This document shows, piece after piece, positions 45,715-56,584 of a stretch of DNA of 64,000 bases; the stretch's first letter is position 1, and every line of letters begins with the position of its first letter. Below the pieces are notes generated by a model that saw only the letters and a list, made by a program, of their open reading frames with translations, did no database searches and was not told the origin of the DNA. Where the stretch lies: NCBI GenBank assembly GCA_963556195.1, contig OY744516.1:34631986-34695985 (forward strand). Direction: 5' to 3'. A program made the translations under genes and the position numbers. This DNA is from Sepiola atlantica. Its lineage: Eukaryota; Mollusca; Cephalopoda; Sepiida; Sepiolidae.

Positions 45715-46430
45715 GTGTGTGTTTATCGTTCAAGTTTCAAAGTATTGCATGGAAAGTTAATAAAATTGAAATATAAGCCAAATTAGCAATACAAGATTAA
45801 TTTATTATTATTATTTTTTTTTTTTTTTTTTTTTACATTAATCCTATCGATTACGGAATAAAATTCCTTCTTCAGGGGTGACCAGTATTGAGTCATTTTT
45901 TTTTTTTTTTTTTCATCAAAAAACAAGAATAAAGAAACTTATTTCTTTGTTAATTTGATAAACGTCAATGATGGTACGACGTCATCGCCTTGCTGTTATG
46001 AATGGCGGGTAGAATTCAAAAAACCGGTGTCGAACGAGAAGTGCGTTGGCACGCTGTCAAGTAATGTGTGTGTTTATCGTTCAAGTTTCAAAGTATTGCA
46101 TGGAAAGTTAATAAAATTGAAATATAAGCCAAATTAGCAATACAAGATTAATTTATTTATTTTTTTTTTTTTTTCTTACATTAATCCTATCGATTACGGA
46201 ATAAAATTCCTTCTTCAGGGGTGACCAGTATTGAGTCATTTTTTTTTTTTTTTTTTTCATCAAAAAACAAGAATAAAGAAACTTATTTCTTTGTTAATTT
46301 GATAAACGTCAATGATAGTGCGACGTCATCGCCTTGTTGTTATGAATGGCGGGTAGAATAAAAAAAAACGGTGTCGAACGAGAAGTGCGTTGGCACGCTA
46401 ATCTTGTATTGCTAATTTGGCTTATATTTC

Positions 46431-46440
<10 letters not shown>
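45712..46440. repeat. 351-bp tandem duplication closed by an inverted segment
   Basis: Unit 1 (45712-46062) and unit 2 (46063-about 46397) are almost identical apart from homopolymer lengths and single changes. Unit 2 ends at 'gttggcacgct', where unit 1 continues 'gtcaag'. It is followed at 46398-46438 by the inverse of 'attgaaatataagccaaatta' from inside the unit, leading into another (TA)n tract. On the minus strand each unit holds a hammerhead-like relic (CTGAAGA, A, GGAAT/ATTCC, then GTAATCGAT) with a mutated GAA. Confidence 0.93.
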
Positions 46441-46469
<29 letters not shown>

Positions 46470-46472
<3 letters not shown>

Positions 46473-47580
46473 GAAAAACTGGAATTGTTATTTATTATGT
46501 TAGAGTACAATCCAATGATATGTACACAGTAAACATCATATGCTGTTAAAATGCTTTAATAGTAAGAAAAGAAAAACTTATAACATTTCTCTATTTGCGC
46601 TATTGGAAAACTTAGGTTATACCACAAAAACCTTTCCAGAAGACTTACATGTGATTTATCATCTTAGAGTGCAATTCAACAACATTTAAACAAGTCAGTT
46701 TAATTTTCGAGGTTAGACCCAAATAACAATCTATCTGACATATCGCTATTTAATTTGGGCTAGCCTATTTTATTCGTTATTTTCCCCATTATGTTATTGG
46801 CACAAATATATTTTATTTCAATTCAGTGTTTTTTCTGAAAATACTGATTCCAGCTAAGAAAGCTTTTAGGGTGGAGACAGACTTTTGAGGCACCGTTTTC
46901 GGTCAGCACAAAACCAAATGATACCATATCATCTAAATTGTCTTTTAAAATAATATTTTAAAAGATAATCCATAGTTTGCTGAATAAAAAAAATACGCTT
47001 TTTATAAAGTAAATTACCATTCCTAGCGAATAGAATACTATTCATTTTCTGTCGACCTTGCTTCAGCTTATTTTTACAAATGGCTGCATAAATAAGATAC
47101 GTAATTATTAAAATACTAAATTTCATTTACATTGAACTACATCAAAAATAAAATGTAAAATAATTGAAACGATAAGTGTGTGCATGTGTGTGTGTGTCTC
47201 TGCGGTATCATTATCTTACTGGAAAGTAAATTACCAACCAAGATCAAGATTTTCCACTCATAATTGTAGATTTTAGTCCAGAATGTTTATATAGTCTTTA
47301 GATTATTTTCTTATTGCAAGTAATTGTCCAGTCCCCCTTGAGCTAAAACAACTTGAAGACAACATCATTTCTTGCGCTAATTCTTCTGTACATCATTATT
47401 TTGAAAAGGCTTAGTTTTTGTTTCATCATTCCATAGTACTTCTTCCTCGAAGCAATTTTCTTTTGTCCAAGAACGTTTTGACAAGATTAAACAAGAAACA
47501 AAGTGACATGGCTGGTGAAGAGGAGTTTATAGTGGTCGGTTTCCATACAAGCCATTGTTGTACATATGAATACTTGCATT
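46470..47580. other. No recognised feature
   Basis: AT-rich sequence. The frame at 46929-47126 (minus) shows no domain. Confidence 0.45.
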
Positions 47581-47583
47581 AGT

Positions 47584-47790
47584 CCTAGGAGGTCCACCCT
47601 CCCAGGCTTTACCTTCTCAAAGAGAAGGTGTTAGTTTATTACTAATCGCCGGAGGCGCCCCTACCGGGAAATGCCGACAGGATTGCTCTGGCATTTTTGT
47701 AGGCCAGAGCACGCTAATTCTGGTGTGCTGGCTTTTCACACCTGACTTTGTGTCTAATCTCCTGGGGAGGAGGTAAATAAACTTACCCAT
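47584..47790 (+). mobile_element. U2-SINE first subfamily, 5'-truncated
   Basis: 'ctaggaggtccaccctccc', 'aggctttaccttctcaaag', 'cccctaccgggaaatgccg', 'ggcatttttgtag', ending 'gggaggaggtaaataaac'. It aligns along the whole length with 13190-12968 inverted. The U2 head is missing. Confidence 0.8.
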
Positions 47791-47831
47791 CGTATACAAA
47801 CGTTTAGCAATGTCTTGAAACAACTCTTTAG

Positions 47832-48075
47832 GTAGAATTTGGTATATTCGGATTATTGTTCTCATCTTGGGTGTTTTTATCACAACGTTTCGGCAGGTGT
47901 TCCCGAGTTCGACAGAAAGATTCCCGAGTTCGACAAGGTACACCTGAAGAAGGTCGGAGGTTACATCGGCCGAAACGTTGTGATAAAAACACCCAAGATG
48001 AGCACAGTAGTCCGAATATACCAAATTCTACAAATTATCAACCCTCATTTCAAAAATTCCGAAACATAACTCTTT
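47832..48075 (+). mobile_element. Family-1 SINE-like 3' module with an inverted partial copy (hairpin)
   Basis: Right part (47896-48075, plus) is the family-1 3' module through to 'caaaaattccgaaac'. Left part (47832-47894) is the inverse of 47969-48031, so a ~63-bp near-perfect inverted repeat encloses ~75 bp. The centre has a doubled 'cccgagttcgacag / cccgagttcgacaagg'. Probably a template-switched or inverted-tail insertion. Confidence 0.85.
47941..47982 (+). ncRNA. Hammerhead-ribozyme-like motif (family 1)
   Basis: CAC, CTGAAGA, A, helix II GGTCG/CGGCC (one G-U), GAA, ACGT, T, GTG; identical in core to 5840-5881. Conserved bases are present, with an extra A and a 3-bp helix I. Confidence 0.55.
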
Positions 48076-48727
48076 AGGTTTCTATTAACCTTACGACTCA
48101 CTTTTTGCACAGTTTTTGTTGGCGATTTGGGTTTTCTTCCACGCCCAGGCAGATTCTCAGTTGTGCCAAACTGTTTAAACTTCTTTATAATAGACTGCAC
48201 TGTAGATCTAGGGATAGATACTCAGTTTAAAAGAGTGCTGTGACGATTTCCTGACTTGCTGAAGTTAATAAGTCTCTGTCATAAGTCAACGCCAAGCGCC
48301 TTTGTCTTCCCCATTTGTGTTTTTAATGTAAAAATCACAATGGTGTGTTCTTTGCTGGAATTATCACAAATATTATACTTACATGAATCAATCAATTGAA
48401 AACAATATTCTTTACTGTATGAATAATTTTGTCGTTTTCTATCAGCAGCAGTCTGTGCAGTCCCACATCCACTATCGGGCAAACTCGGCTGTGACATATT
48501 TTGACTCAGACAGACTTCCTAACTAAAAATAGATATGGGAACTAATAAATCCAAGCCATCACCCCATTCACTTTCGCTTCCCTTGAACTGCACAGACTGC
48601 TGCTGATAACGGACTAGCCTAAATCGCGGTTTTCATTTTTTGCTTGTTCTCATCCACTGCCATGCCAAAATTTGGACAATTTCTGACAAAACAAAATTAT
48701 TAACTGTATGATTTTTCTGCATTTTTC

Positions 48728-48770
48728 TTCATCCTGAAGAAGTCTATAATATAGATGAAACGTTGATGAA
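48728..48770 (+). ncRNA. Hammerhead-ribozyme-like motif, well paired (family 5)
   Basis: Helix I TTCATC (48728-48733) pairs perfectly with GATGAA (48765-48770). Core CTGAAGA 48734-48740, extra A, helix II GTCTAT/ATAGAT (one G-U) with AAT loop, GAA 48757-48759, palindromic ACGT 48760-48763, cleavage base T 48764. Nearly every helix is complete. The downstream text to the (TA)n tract at 48836 matches the minus-strand relative at 15610-15735. Confidence 0.68.
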
Positions 48771-48830
48771 TACATAAAATAATATAGTTTTTGGCTTTCC
48801 TTTTTCATTCCGTCGGATAATTTTATCCCC

Positions 48831-48861
<31 letters not shown>

Positions 48862-48865
48862 GCTG

Positions 48866-48990
48866 TTAAGTTGGCCGCATGGATAAAAGGGTTCAGACTT
48901 TGAGTTAAAAGGTGACTCATGCCTGGGTTCGAGCCATGCGACCAGCAGAACAGTTATCCTCCACACTGACGATTCCCGAAAAAGGATGAA
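48866..48990 (+). mobile_element. tRNA-headed SINE-like element, family 2
   Basis: B box 'ggttcgagcca' at 48929; then 'gcgaccagcagaacag' as in 22586-22720, and a core CTGACGA, T, TCC/GGA, T, GAA at 48954-48980. The 3' strand of helix I is replaced by (TA)n, so the fold cannot close. Head and core otherwise match the sister copy. Confidence 0.7.
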
Positions 48991-49053
48991 ACATATATAT
49001 ATATAATAATTTTTTTTAAAATTATTATATATATATATGCACACACACACCAT

Positions 49054-49315
49054 AATCACATTGACACATCGGTTCTAGATTATTAAAGTTAAGCAATGTT
49101 GAGCATGGCCAGTACCAGATGGGTGACCATTTGAGAATACCAGAATATATGGGAGGAATCTTCCTGAAAAAAAAAACGCTTTGAAGCTCCTTTTAGCAAG
49201 TATTTCGGTATAACCTATTAATTTACGTGTGTTTAGAACAACTGCCCTTTGGGCAGAATTTATGTTCTCAATTATGTGGCGAAGCTCTCCAGAGAGAGTA
49301 TGCTATTCGTTTTTT
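49054..49315 (+). mobile_element. 5S rRNA-derived SINE
   Basis: 5S head ('attaaagttaagcaatgttgag', 'agatgggtgaccatttgaga', 'ataccag') followed by the same body as 4760-5020 ('gaacaactgccc', 'ctcaattatgtggcgaagc', 'tctccagagagagtatgc'). Head and body together define the family. Pol III box C is intact; box A is readable. Confidence 0.82.
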
Positions 49316-49925
49316 TTTTATTTCGTTTTTCGTTTATATATATATATATATATATATATAATCACTTAACACAGTATATGTTTACATTCCCGAATTGTTA
49401 GCGCCATTAAGCGGAAATGAGTTCAGTTCACTAAAGAGAAAAGTGGGAGCCCTAGGAATATTACGTGGGTGCAGGTGAGGGAGAGAAAAAGAAAGTAAAG
49501 GCAATGCATGATGGAATGGAACCTACTGTTTCTCCAAGTTAATCTCCACCCACTCTAGCGAGCCATTTCTATCCAACGAGCCACCTCAACCATTTCCCAA
49601 CGACCACGCCTCAAAACGGGTCAGAGGATGTCGTGGGATCTGTAAAGCAAACATTAGGAATCCTATTTAGCAGAGAAAGAAAATAGATATGTCTTCATGT
49701 TTTTATAGGTGCATTTATTCTGGACCAGTGCAAAACCTCTCATTATATTTGAATATTTTTCTCCACGTTTGCTCGTCTTTTCGTTTGTCAACAGCTTCAC
49801 ATCATAATTAGTGATTGGATCTTAAGAAAACTTTTAGGGGTCTAGTTTAAATTTTTTTAAATGTCCACCACATAACAAGGAAATAAAACGTAGAATAAGA
49901 TGTCGAATTTATTTCTTTTTTACTT
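49316..49925. other. No recognised gene
   Basis: (TA)n at 49336-49361, then mixed sequence with no frame or repeat similarity found. Confidence 0.45.
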
Positions 49926-49929
49926 TTGT

Positions 49930-50600
49930 TTACCCTAAACGAGACGTAAAGGGCTTCTGTGATTAAAGGACAGATTTATAGGGTCATCCTAAGTGGGGAG
50001 TTGTGCAGCAAGATGTTTCTTCATATTGCATTTAAACTGCCACATATTAGTACAGTCAGGGAGACCGAGAGCAGTGAGGGAATTCCAAAGGCAAGCGGTT
50101 CGAGGAAAGAACCTATTAAAGTAGAAAGCTTTCCAGCATCTGGGGGTCTCTACAATGAAGGGGTGGGATTTTGCAACTAGTCAGGTTGATATTTATTTTA
50201 TTTGGTGTACAAGTGCAGTAAGTTTGTCGGAGCAAATTCTGTGGAAGTACTTGTAAAACAAGCACAGGGATGTAACATTGTGGTTATGGGACAGGGGCTG
50301 GAGCTTGGTAGACAGTGTGGGACGTATTAGGTTAGAGGCTTTTTTTGGACCCTATCTAAAAGGGAGAGACTAGTGGTCGGTTCACCAGCCCAGATGTGAC
50401 AACAATACTCCATGCATGGGCGGATGGTGGTTTTGTAGAGATATAGGATACTGGCAGGTGTGAAAAGTTTTCTAGCCAGGTAGAGGGAGTCCACTTTCAT
50501 TGCAGCAGCCTTGGCAGTATCTTCTATGTATTTGTTCCAATTCATGTTACCTGTGAATGTTAGGCCGAGGAGTTTAAATCTAGTTATTGTCAATTGGTTC
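49930..50600 (-). mobile_element. LINE reverse transcriptase C-terminal part and 3' UTR
   Basis: A frame at 50327-50593 reads LLGLTFTGNMNWNKYIEDTA, then 'KLFTPASILYLYKTTIRPCMEYCCHIW' and 'LLDRVQKK'. After a frameshift in a T tract (~50345) the text continues 'LIRPTLSTKLQPLSHNHNVTSLCLFYKYFH', 'AFYFNRFFPRTACLWNSL' and 'MKKHLAAQLPT'. This is the longest LINE protein remnant in the window, covering the thumb and tail of a Jockey/CR1-like reverse transcriptase. The YxDD-bearing palm is not included. One frameshift, few stops: relatively young. Confidence 0.88.
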
Positions 50601-51080
50601 GAATAGTCTGGATGTTTCTGCTAACGATGTGCATTAGTTTTATTTGGTCATTTTATATCAGTCTTTCGATGTAGCAACTTCCGTTGATATTGGGAGAGAA
50701 AATAATGTGAGATCCGACATTGCCAATCCTAACTACTCAAACGCCTTCATCAGATAAGTAGGAGAGTAGAAAGTGAACCTTGGGTTACTTTCGCCACCTT
50801 CGTAACTCTCGCTTTCCTTGTTTTGTCTTTTAGTCCTCACATTCCATGAGCGATATTTCTGACAAAGGGAGAAGAATTGCTGTTTTCTGGGTCGGAATCT
50901 ATCCATCTAACACTTATCGTTGGCTAGTTTTTAACCTTGAAGTAGTATTTTCTTTTAGCTCCTACATCAAGTAGCTTTATGCCTTGTCTGGAGCGATTTT
51001 CATACAAAAAAAGTGAACTTAAAGTGGATTTAAATATATTTGCTGAGGGGTTGATTGGTTGAAAACAACCATCACCTTAC
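50601..51080. other. No recognised feature
   Basis: Mixed-composition sequence without frame, box or repeat that I can identify. Confidence 0.4.
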
Positions 51081-51084
51081 ACAT

Positions 51085-51372
51085 GATATCCCATGAATAC
51101 ACGCCCATACTGACTGAAACGATATCACATGAATACACACACACATACTGACTGAAACGATATCACATGAATACACACACATACTGACTGAAACGATATC
51201 ACATGAATACACACACATACTGACTGAAACGATATCACATGAATACACACACATACTGACTGAAACGATATCACATGCATACACACCCATACTGACTGAA
51301 ATGATATCACATGAATACACACACATACTGACTGAAACGATATCACATACATATACCCATACTGACTGTACG
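51085..51372. repeat. Minisatellite, 36-bp unit x ~8
   Basis: Units of GAATACACACACATACTGAC plus TGAAACGATATCACAT. Minor variants change ACACACAC to ACACCC or drop AC. Since 36 is divisible by 3, the minus strand reads as repeated CVYSCDIVSVSM-type peptides; this is not a gene. Confidence 0.96.
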
Positions 51373-51747
51373 ACATGAAAAGAAACTGGAATTTTAGAAA
51401 GATTTCAATAATTCCAGTAATCATAGGAGTCACTGAGCTCATGAAAAAGAACTTCAAAACTACCTGGTGAATATACCCGATGAACCAAGTGCAAGAGATC
51501 TAAATAATTGCACTTAAATGGACGGTTAGAATCCTAAAAAGATCTCTCGGTTGGAGCATCTGAAATAGTGGGTAAATATCTGGCATCCAATAGCATACCC
51601 AATCCCCAGCAAAAACAAAATGAACAATTAACTCATAAACCAACTTTGCTTCTCTCTCCCTCCCTCTCCCTCCCTCCCTCTCTCCCTCTTTCTCCATTTA
51701 AAGTCACTTTTCCCTTGTCCAGGTGTCATACGTTTTTTAATATTTCA

Positions 51748-51749
<2 letters not shown>

Positions 51750-51784
<35 letters not shown>
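51750..51784. repeat. (CT)n microsatellite
   Basis: About 17 CT units, next to a C/T-rich stretch at 51650-51700. Confidence 0.93.
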
Positions 51785-51786
<2 letters not shown>

Positions 51787-51789
51787 GTC

Positions 51790-52150
51790 CTCACAGTTCA
51801 GTGGGTCAACTGTCTCCAAATTCCACTCTGTACGGTCTTGTCTAATCACTTGCTTCCAAGTTTTCCTTGGCTGGCCAACTTTCCTGCGATTCAAAACATC
51901 AATGCTTCTGCAACGGTTTATCCAGGAGGATGAACGCTGCACATGATCGTACCAACATAACAGATTCATCATTATGATAACATCTATGCTGGGTACATAT
52001 AATGCTTTCAGTAAATCCTTCAACCTAATTTGTTGAGTTTGGTCAGATTTCACATTGCAGATCCATCGAATCATGGATCTGTCATTGCGCTGCAGTTGGA
52101 CAAGAGATGACTGGAGTAGGGCCCAGCATTTGCTGCCATATAATATGAAG
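51790..52150 (-). mobile_element. LINE tail, another subfamily
   Basis: Minus-strand frame 51745-52074 reads MIRWICNVKSDQTQQIRLKD, 'LLCWYDHVQRSS', 'GQPRKTWKQVIRQDRTEWNL'. This is the C-terminal domain 'RWICN..LRW.GHV.R...GRP.KTW', diverged from the plus-strand family next door. It ends in the CT tract. Confidence 0.8.
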
Positions 52151-52239
52151 CCCCTGCTTAATGAAATATTAACAGATTAAATGAGAAATTAACATGTCAA
52201 GACTTTGTTATGTTGTAAATATATAAATCAGTTGTGTTT

Positions 52240-52885
52240 TCCCACTCAGTTGTGGAGAAAGTATATTTGGATTACGAAGCTATTTATGTTGTTCAGAAGT
52301 TTTCTTACCTTGGAGCACAGGGTGGATCAGGTGTTAGTGTGATTGCAAGAGTTAAGTGTGGATGGAGTAAGTTCAGGGAACTTCTGCCATTACTAACCAG
52401 AAGAGCATGACCACTGTCGACCAAGGGAAAAGTCTATCAGTCATGTGTACGCAATGTGGTGATGTATAAAAGTGAAACCTGGTCAGTGAGAGTTGAAGAC
52501 ATGCGTTGCATGGAAAGAAATTATATGAGTATGAAACGATGGATGTGCAATGTGAGTCTTAAATGCAGGCTTAGATCTGCTGACCTCAGAGGAAGATTAA
52601 ATCTGGACAGTATAGAGAGATGTGTGAAGAACAGGAGACTTCGATGGTATGGCCACGTTGAAAGAATGGATGAGAATTCTAGGGTTAGTAGATGTAAAAC
52701 AGTTGAGGTAGCAGGTTTAGTTAATCGGGGAAGGCCAAGGAAAATATGGGAGGAACTAATAAGAATGAACTTGAGAGAAAGTGGAATACATAAAGACCCG
52801 CCCAGAGATGGGTTAGTTTTGGAAGTCAATTTCTAAAATCCGTATTATGCATGCTTGTATGTAAAACGGACGTTAAACTGATGAT
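52240..52885 (+). mobile_element. LINE tail (GHVERMD type), longest copy, with 3' UTR
   Basis: The open frame 52456-52836 reads SETWSVRVEDMRCMERNYMS, 'LRSADLRGRLNLDSIERC', 'RRLRWYGHVERMDEN' and 'GRPRKIWEELIRMNL', the complete C-terminal domain of this LINE type. Upstream (52260-52450) the segment before it is readable with frameshifts. The 3' UTR follows and ends in the ATG/CAT repeat. Confidence 0.87.
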
Positions 52886-52919
52886 GATGATGATGATCAT
52901 CATCATCATCATCATCATA
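52878..52919. repeat. (GAT)n-(ATC)n palindromic microsatellite at a LINE 3' end
   Basis: 'gatgatgatgatgatgat' is followed directly by its inverse 'catcatcatcatcatcat', making a potential hairpin of ~18-bp arms. (ATG)n repeats are a usual 3' terminus for this LINE type; the inverted half is unusual. Confidence 0.93.
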
Positions 52920-52999
52920 TCTTTATCTTTTAAGATGAAACTTCATTCTTTGCTTTGTTAATCATATGCAAAATATTTATGGGAGCTCGAAAGTAACTC

Positions 53000-53420
53000 C
53001 TCAATTTCAAAGTACACATGAATGATCCAACATAATGGCGATACAATTACCGATTATCGTTCGAAAATCATCTTCAAGCAAGCACTGAAAGAGGATGCAA
53101 ACATCTCTTGGAAAAATCCGAAGATGGGGTCATTTCGATGAGCCTTTCAGAAATAGGAGGCATATTTGGTTGGGGAGCATTGGAGAGGAAGTATATCATA
53201 CCTACATAAGATTCTAGAGCAACTTCAGATGCAGCTTCGACAAACGGATGTTATCTTCTTGTTGTGGTATAAAATATGAACCTTGTCAAGCCCTTGATTC
53301 CCGATAATGCTGATTATGTGAAGAATCGATGAAATGCAGTAGGGATGCAATTAGGGGCAATAAACATAAATGAAATAGTGATCAGCAATTCCATGAACCT
53401 TATCTCAAAAAAGAGATGAT
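53000..53420 (+). repeat. Dispersed repeat, uninterrupted copy (relative at 56290-56449 / 60149-60260)
   Basis: Shared words in order: 'atttcgatgagcctttcag', 'aagtatatcatacctacataag', 'acaaacggatgttat', 'cttgctgtggt'/'cttgttgtggt', 'aagaatcgatg.aatgcagtag'. It corresponds to the target of the Gypsy insertion and shows that no sequence is normally present between 'ccttgatt' and 'ataa.gctg'. Possibly a transposon remnant; no family assigned. Confidence 0.8.
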
Positions 53421-54660
53421 TGCATGTATGCTCAGGACAAATCACCCAGAGTTTACGGAAATGATCGACCGAATAAAGGTCATACCGGCATGAAAATATG
53501 TATGGAAATGTATGGCTACACTAGTCGCCTATTCACATAGGAAATACCGTTATGTCCAGTCATGACTGCGTCACTAAAGTTTTGCGCAGTATTCAAAACA
53601 CTCTGGGGCATTTAGGAGATGAATTCAAGTTGTCACGGAGAAAGGGTAGTTGAGTTAAAATTATAAGAGAAACAAAATGTACTTCATAAATATAACCCAA
53701 ACGAGCAGAGTCTTTTTCATCATATGTCTTTCTATTTTCCCTTTAAACCCAGACAGTCACCGAAGAAAATTTGAATGTTATTTCCTGTCAGTCAACCTCC
53801 CCTATCCTAAACCATTGCTTGAGAGGAAGTCAAACGCTATTTCTCATCGGACGATCTACCCTTTCCTCTTTTTTACACTTATGTATTGCCTTGACCTCAA
53901 ATCAAAGTTCATTTAATCTTTTGTATGGTGGCTTCAAGAACCTTCCAGCTCACCTACATATCCGTCTACGCATATCGGTGGAGACAGATATAAAAAAGGG
54001 AGTCGGCAAGTCGATCAGTTGGTTGCTGTTAGTCGAAGAGTCGCCTTGAGGTAATGAAGGAGAAGAAGAAACTGAAGATGCAGACAAGGATGAAGAAATG
54101 AAATTCGCTCATGCCCCTTTTTAACTGCGTGCCCCAGAGACTTATTCTTATATTGATGTATAGCCGAAAGCGAATCTCAACACATCCCAGATAAATTCTC
54201 CACATCACCAAGATCTGTCATGGACTAGAACATCTTACAGTATCGTCGAGAGAATATGACCACAAATCCTATATGAAGATTGTGCAGCACCAACCCACAC
54301 TCCAAGACCCCACCCATATATCTGATTTCTGAAGGACTTGTGTCTTGGCATCTACCGTTGACTTTTATATCCAAAGATTAGTGTGAATCTTGGATGATTG
54401 TTTAGTTCCTGGACTATTGAACTTTTCAACTCCCGTGGGGAGTCTTGTACCACTCATCCATTGTTGTAAGTGACTAATACCTTTTCTTCCTTGATTTGTC
54501 TGGACACGATTTTTGTTTATAGATTTTGCTCGCTAATAGATAACGATAGACATTATCCCTTCAAATATTATGTTGTTCTTTTTTTATTTGCTCCATACAT
54601 GTTTGCCCCTTTTTTACCTTTATGTAAATAAATATTTGTTTGAGTTTTAACTTAGTGTTT
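53421..54660. other. Unassigned; possible LTR-like promoter near 53990
   Basis: 'agatataaaaaaggg' at about 53984 with a following 'tcgatcagttggttgctg' looks like a TATA box and leader of an LTR, and 'aataaatatttgtt' at 54627 like a poly(A) signal. No second copy and no target duplication were found, so it stays a suggestion. Confidence 0.25.
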
Positions 54661-54961
54661 GAGTCGTCTCTTACCTGTTTGTTGTTATTCCTTATTTCTA
54701 TGTGATGTCTTGAACTGGAGAATCCCCTTCCCCTGTATTCTGTTATTAATATTGGACCCTAGGGACCTACGAGCCACTTCCGGACACATTTACCTTTTTT
54801 CCTACTTTATCATTGTCACATGCTCACCACTGTGGTCATGGCAAAGGCTGCATGTGACAAATTACATACATTTACTTCATCTGACATATATGAACCAGAT
54901 TCAGCAAAATTTCTAGACTTGTATTATGCTGTTAGGATAAGTGTTATGGACTGCACCCCCC

Positions 54962-54977
54962 TCCCCCCCCCCACACA

Positions 54978-55018
<41 letters not shown>
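54962..55018. repeat. C tract and (CA)n microsatellite
   Basis: Poly-C interrupted by T, then about 22 CA units. The frame 54820-55068 reads through it and is not a gene call. Confidence 0.93.
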
Positions 55019-55019
<1 letters not shown>

Positions 55020-56265
55020 TGACTTAAAAGCCTGGTACCTAAAAGCCTGGTGCCTAAAAGTCTGCTGAGACACCGGTTTTGCTTTGGAATATTTCTGAAG
55101 GAGCCAGTGTAATCTAGAATCTCAAATGCGAAATTTCCTAGCTACTGACCGAGGTCAAATCTTTTATTAAAGCAAATTATCTCCTTACCATATTTACCTC
55201 TTTTCAAGATTTTCCCCTCTCTCTTAGAGTAAACATTTTGGTATTATTTCAGTCAGGTGATAATTCACCATTTCTTCAAGCGAAGAGGATAAATATTTAA
55301 AAATTCAGTTTGACTCATAGTACTGAAGAAGCAATATGCTTCTGTCCCGACTCCTGGGAGCGCAAATAGACTTATTCCATTTCTTTATACTTCCATTTGA
55401 AGGACACATTTCCAAGACAAAATTATATTTCTCTTTTCAATGTTTGACCAGAATCCAAAATGTATTATTGTCTTTACCACATCTTAAAATATTATATGTT
55501 GACGTTCTTATACATTTACACACTGTTGAAACTATTATACATATATACATTATATATACATATATACATACCATTTGTGTGTATATATAGGGCGACTGAA
55601 CTTTTCTGCAATTGATGCATTTTTATTATTGATGCCCTGCTTCACATTTAAAATTAAATTCCTCACTTAAGAAATTAAATTCTATTTAGTTGACTTTCAA
55701 GAACTTTGAGAACACAAAACTATAAATTTTTATTCTACATCATTTGTATTTCATTTCAATTCTTGCTTGTTTTTTTATCATATATGTTTTGTATCTGCTT
55801 TAAAATAAACTGAATTAGAAAAATTTCTTATTCGTTAAAAATTAAGCTCCACTCGTTTTCCTTCTCTCAATCCCTTTGTGTTACGTGCCACCCCACGGAT
55901 CCATAACATAAGTATGAGGAGAAAAATAAACAAAACTCCATGTACGCATATCATCAAACAACATCAAAATCCGTTTTACAGCGATAATCAAAAGTAAACA
56001 TTGCAAATTTCAGTACATTCTCTAGTGAGTACTGGAAGACATTGAAATTACTCAGAATGGACTAACCGAAGTAAATAGACGCACTGAACAATTTAGTATT
56101 ATTAAGTAGTAATGGTACCTTTCCCAGTCTGAACGGCTCTTAGATTCAGTGCTTATCTCCGATCTTATAGCATTAAGCAGAACAGGTGGACACAATCATT
56201 CCTGTGACAGGACGCTAGTCTGTCACCAGTTATAATTCTCAGCAAGTTGAGGGTTTGCTTACAGT
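55019..56265. other. No recognised gene
   Basis: AT-rich sequence. 56160-56296 contains 'ccagttataattctcagcaag' and a minus-strand 5S fragment ('ggtattcccaaatggtcaccca' inverse of box C at 56269-56296). Confidence 0.45.
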
Positions 56266-56289
56266 ACTGGTATTCCCAAATGGTCACCC

Positions 56290-56449
56290 ATTGGAAAAAT
56301 CGAAGGATTGAGTATTTCGATGAGCCTTTCAGTCATAGTCATGGTTGTAGAGCGTTGGAACAAAAGTATATCATACCTACATAAGATGACAGAGCTTTGA
56401 CAAACGGGTGTTACTTTCTTGCTGTGGTGTCTAATATGCCTTTGATTAC
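56290..56449 (+). repeat. Dispersed repeat, left half, interrupted by the Gypsy element
   Basis: Matches 53120-53310; the right half resumes at 60149-60260. The split point is exactly the ATTAC target duplication. Confidence 0.85.
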
Positions 56450-56573
56450 TGTTGTGAAGTTGTAGATTTACCTAGTCAGTTGCTAGCATACTTTTACTAC
56501 TAGGAGAGACTGATATAGTAATCTACTTCTATTTATGCATATCAATCAGCCAGTATCACCACATCCCCCTGAA
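56450..56573 (-). repeat. Gypsy 3' LTR
   Basis: 124 bp. On the minus strand it begins TGTGGTGATACTGGC and ends CTTCACAACA. It is very short for a Gypsy LTR. Confidence 0.92.
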
Positions 56574-56584
56574 ACGTATAGGCT

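Noticed and set aside
51072..51457. 84- and 110-codon minus-strand ORFs with CVYSCDIVSVS-type repeats
   Set aside because: Product of the 36-bp minisatellite, whose length is a multiple of three.
53421..55020. LTR retrotransposon with gag start at 54838
   Set aside because: TATA-like and poly(A)-like strings only; no second LTR, target duplication or pol motif found.
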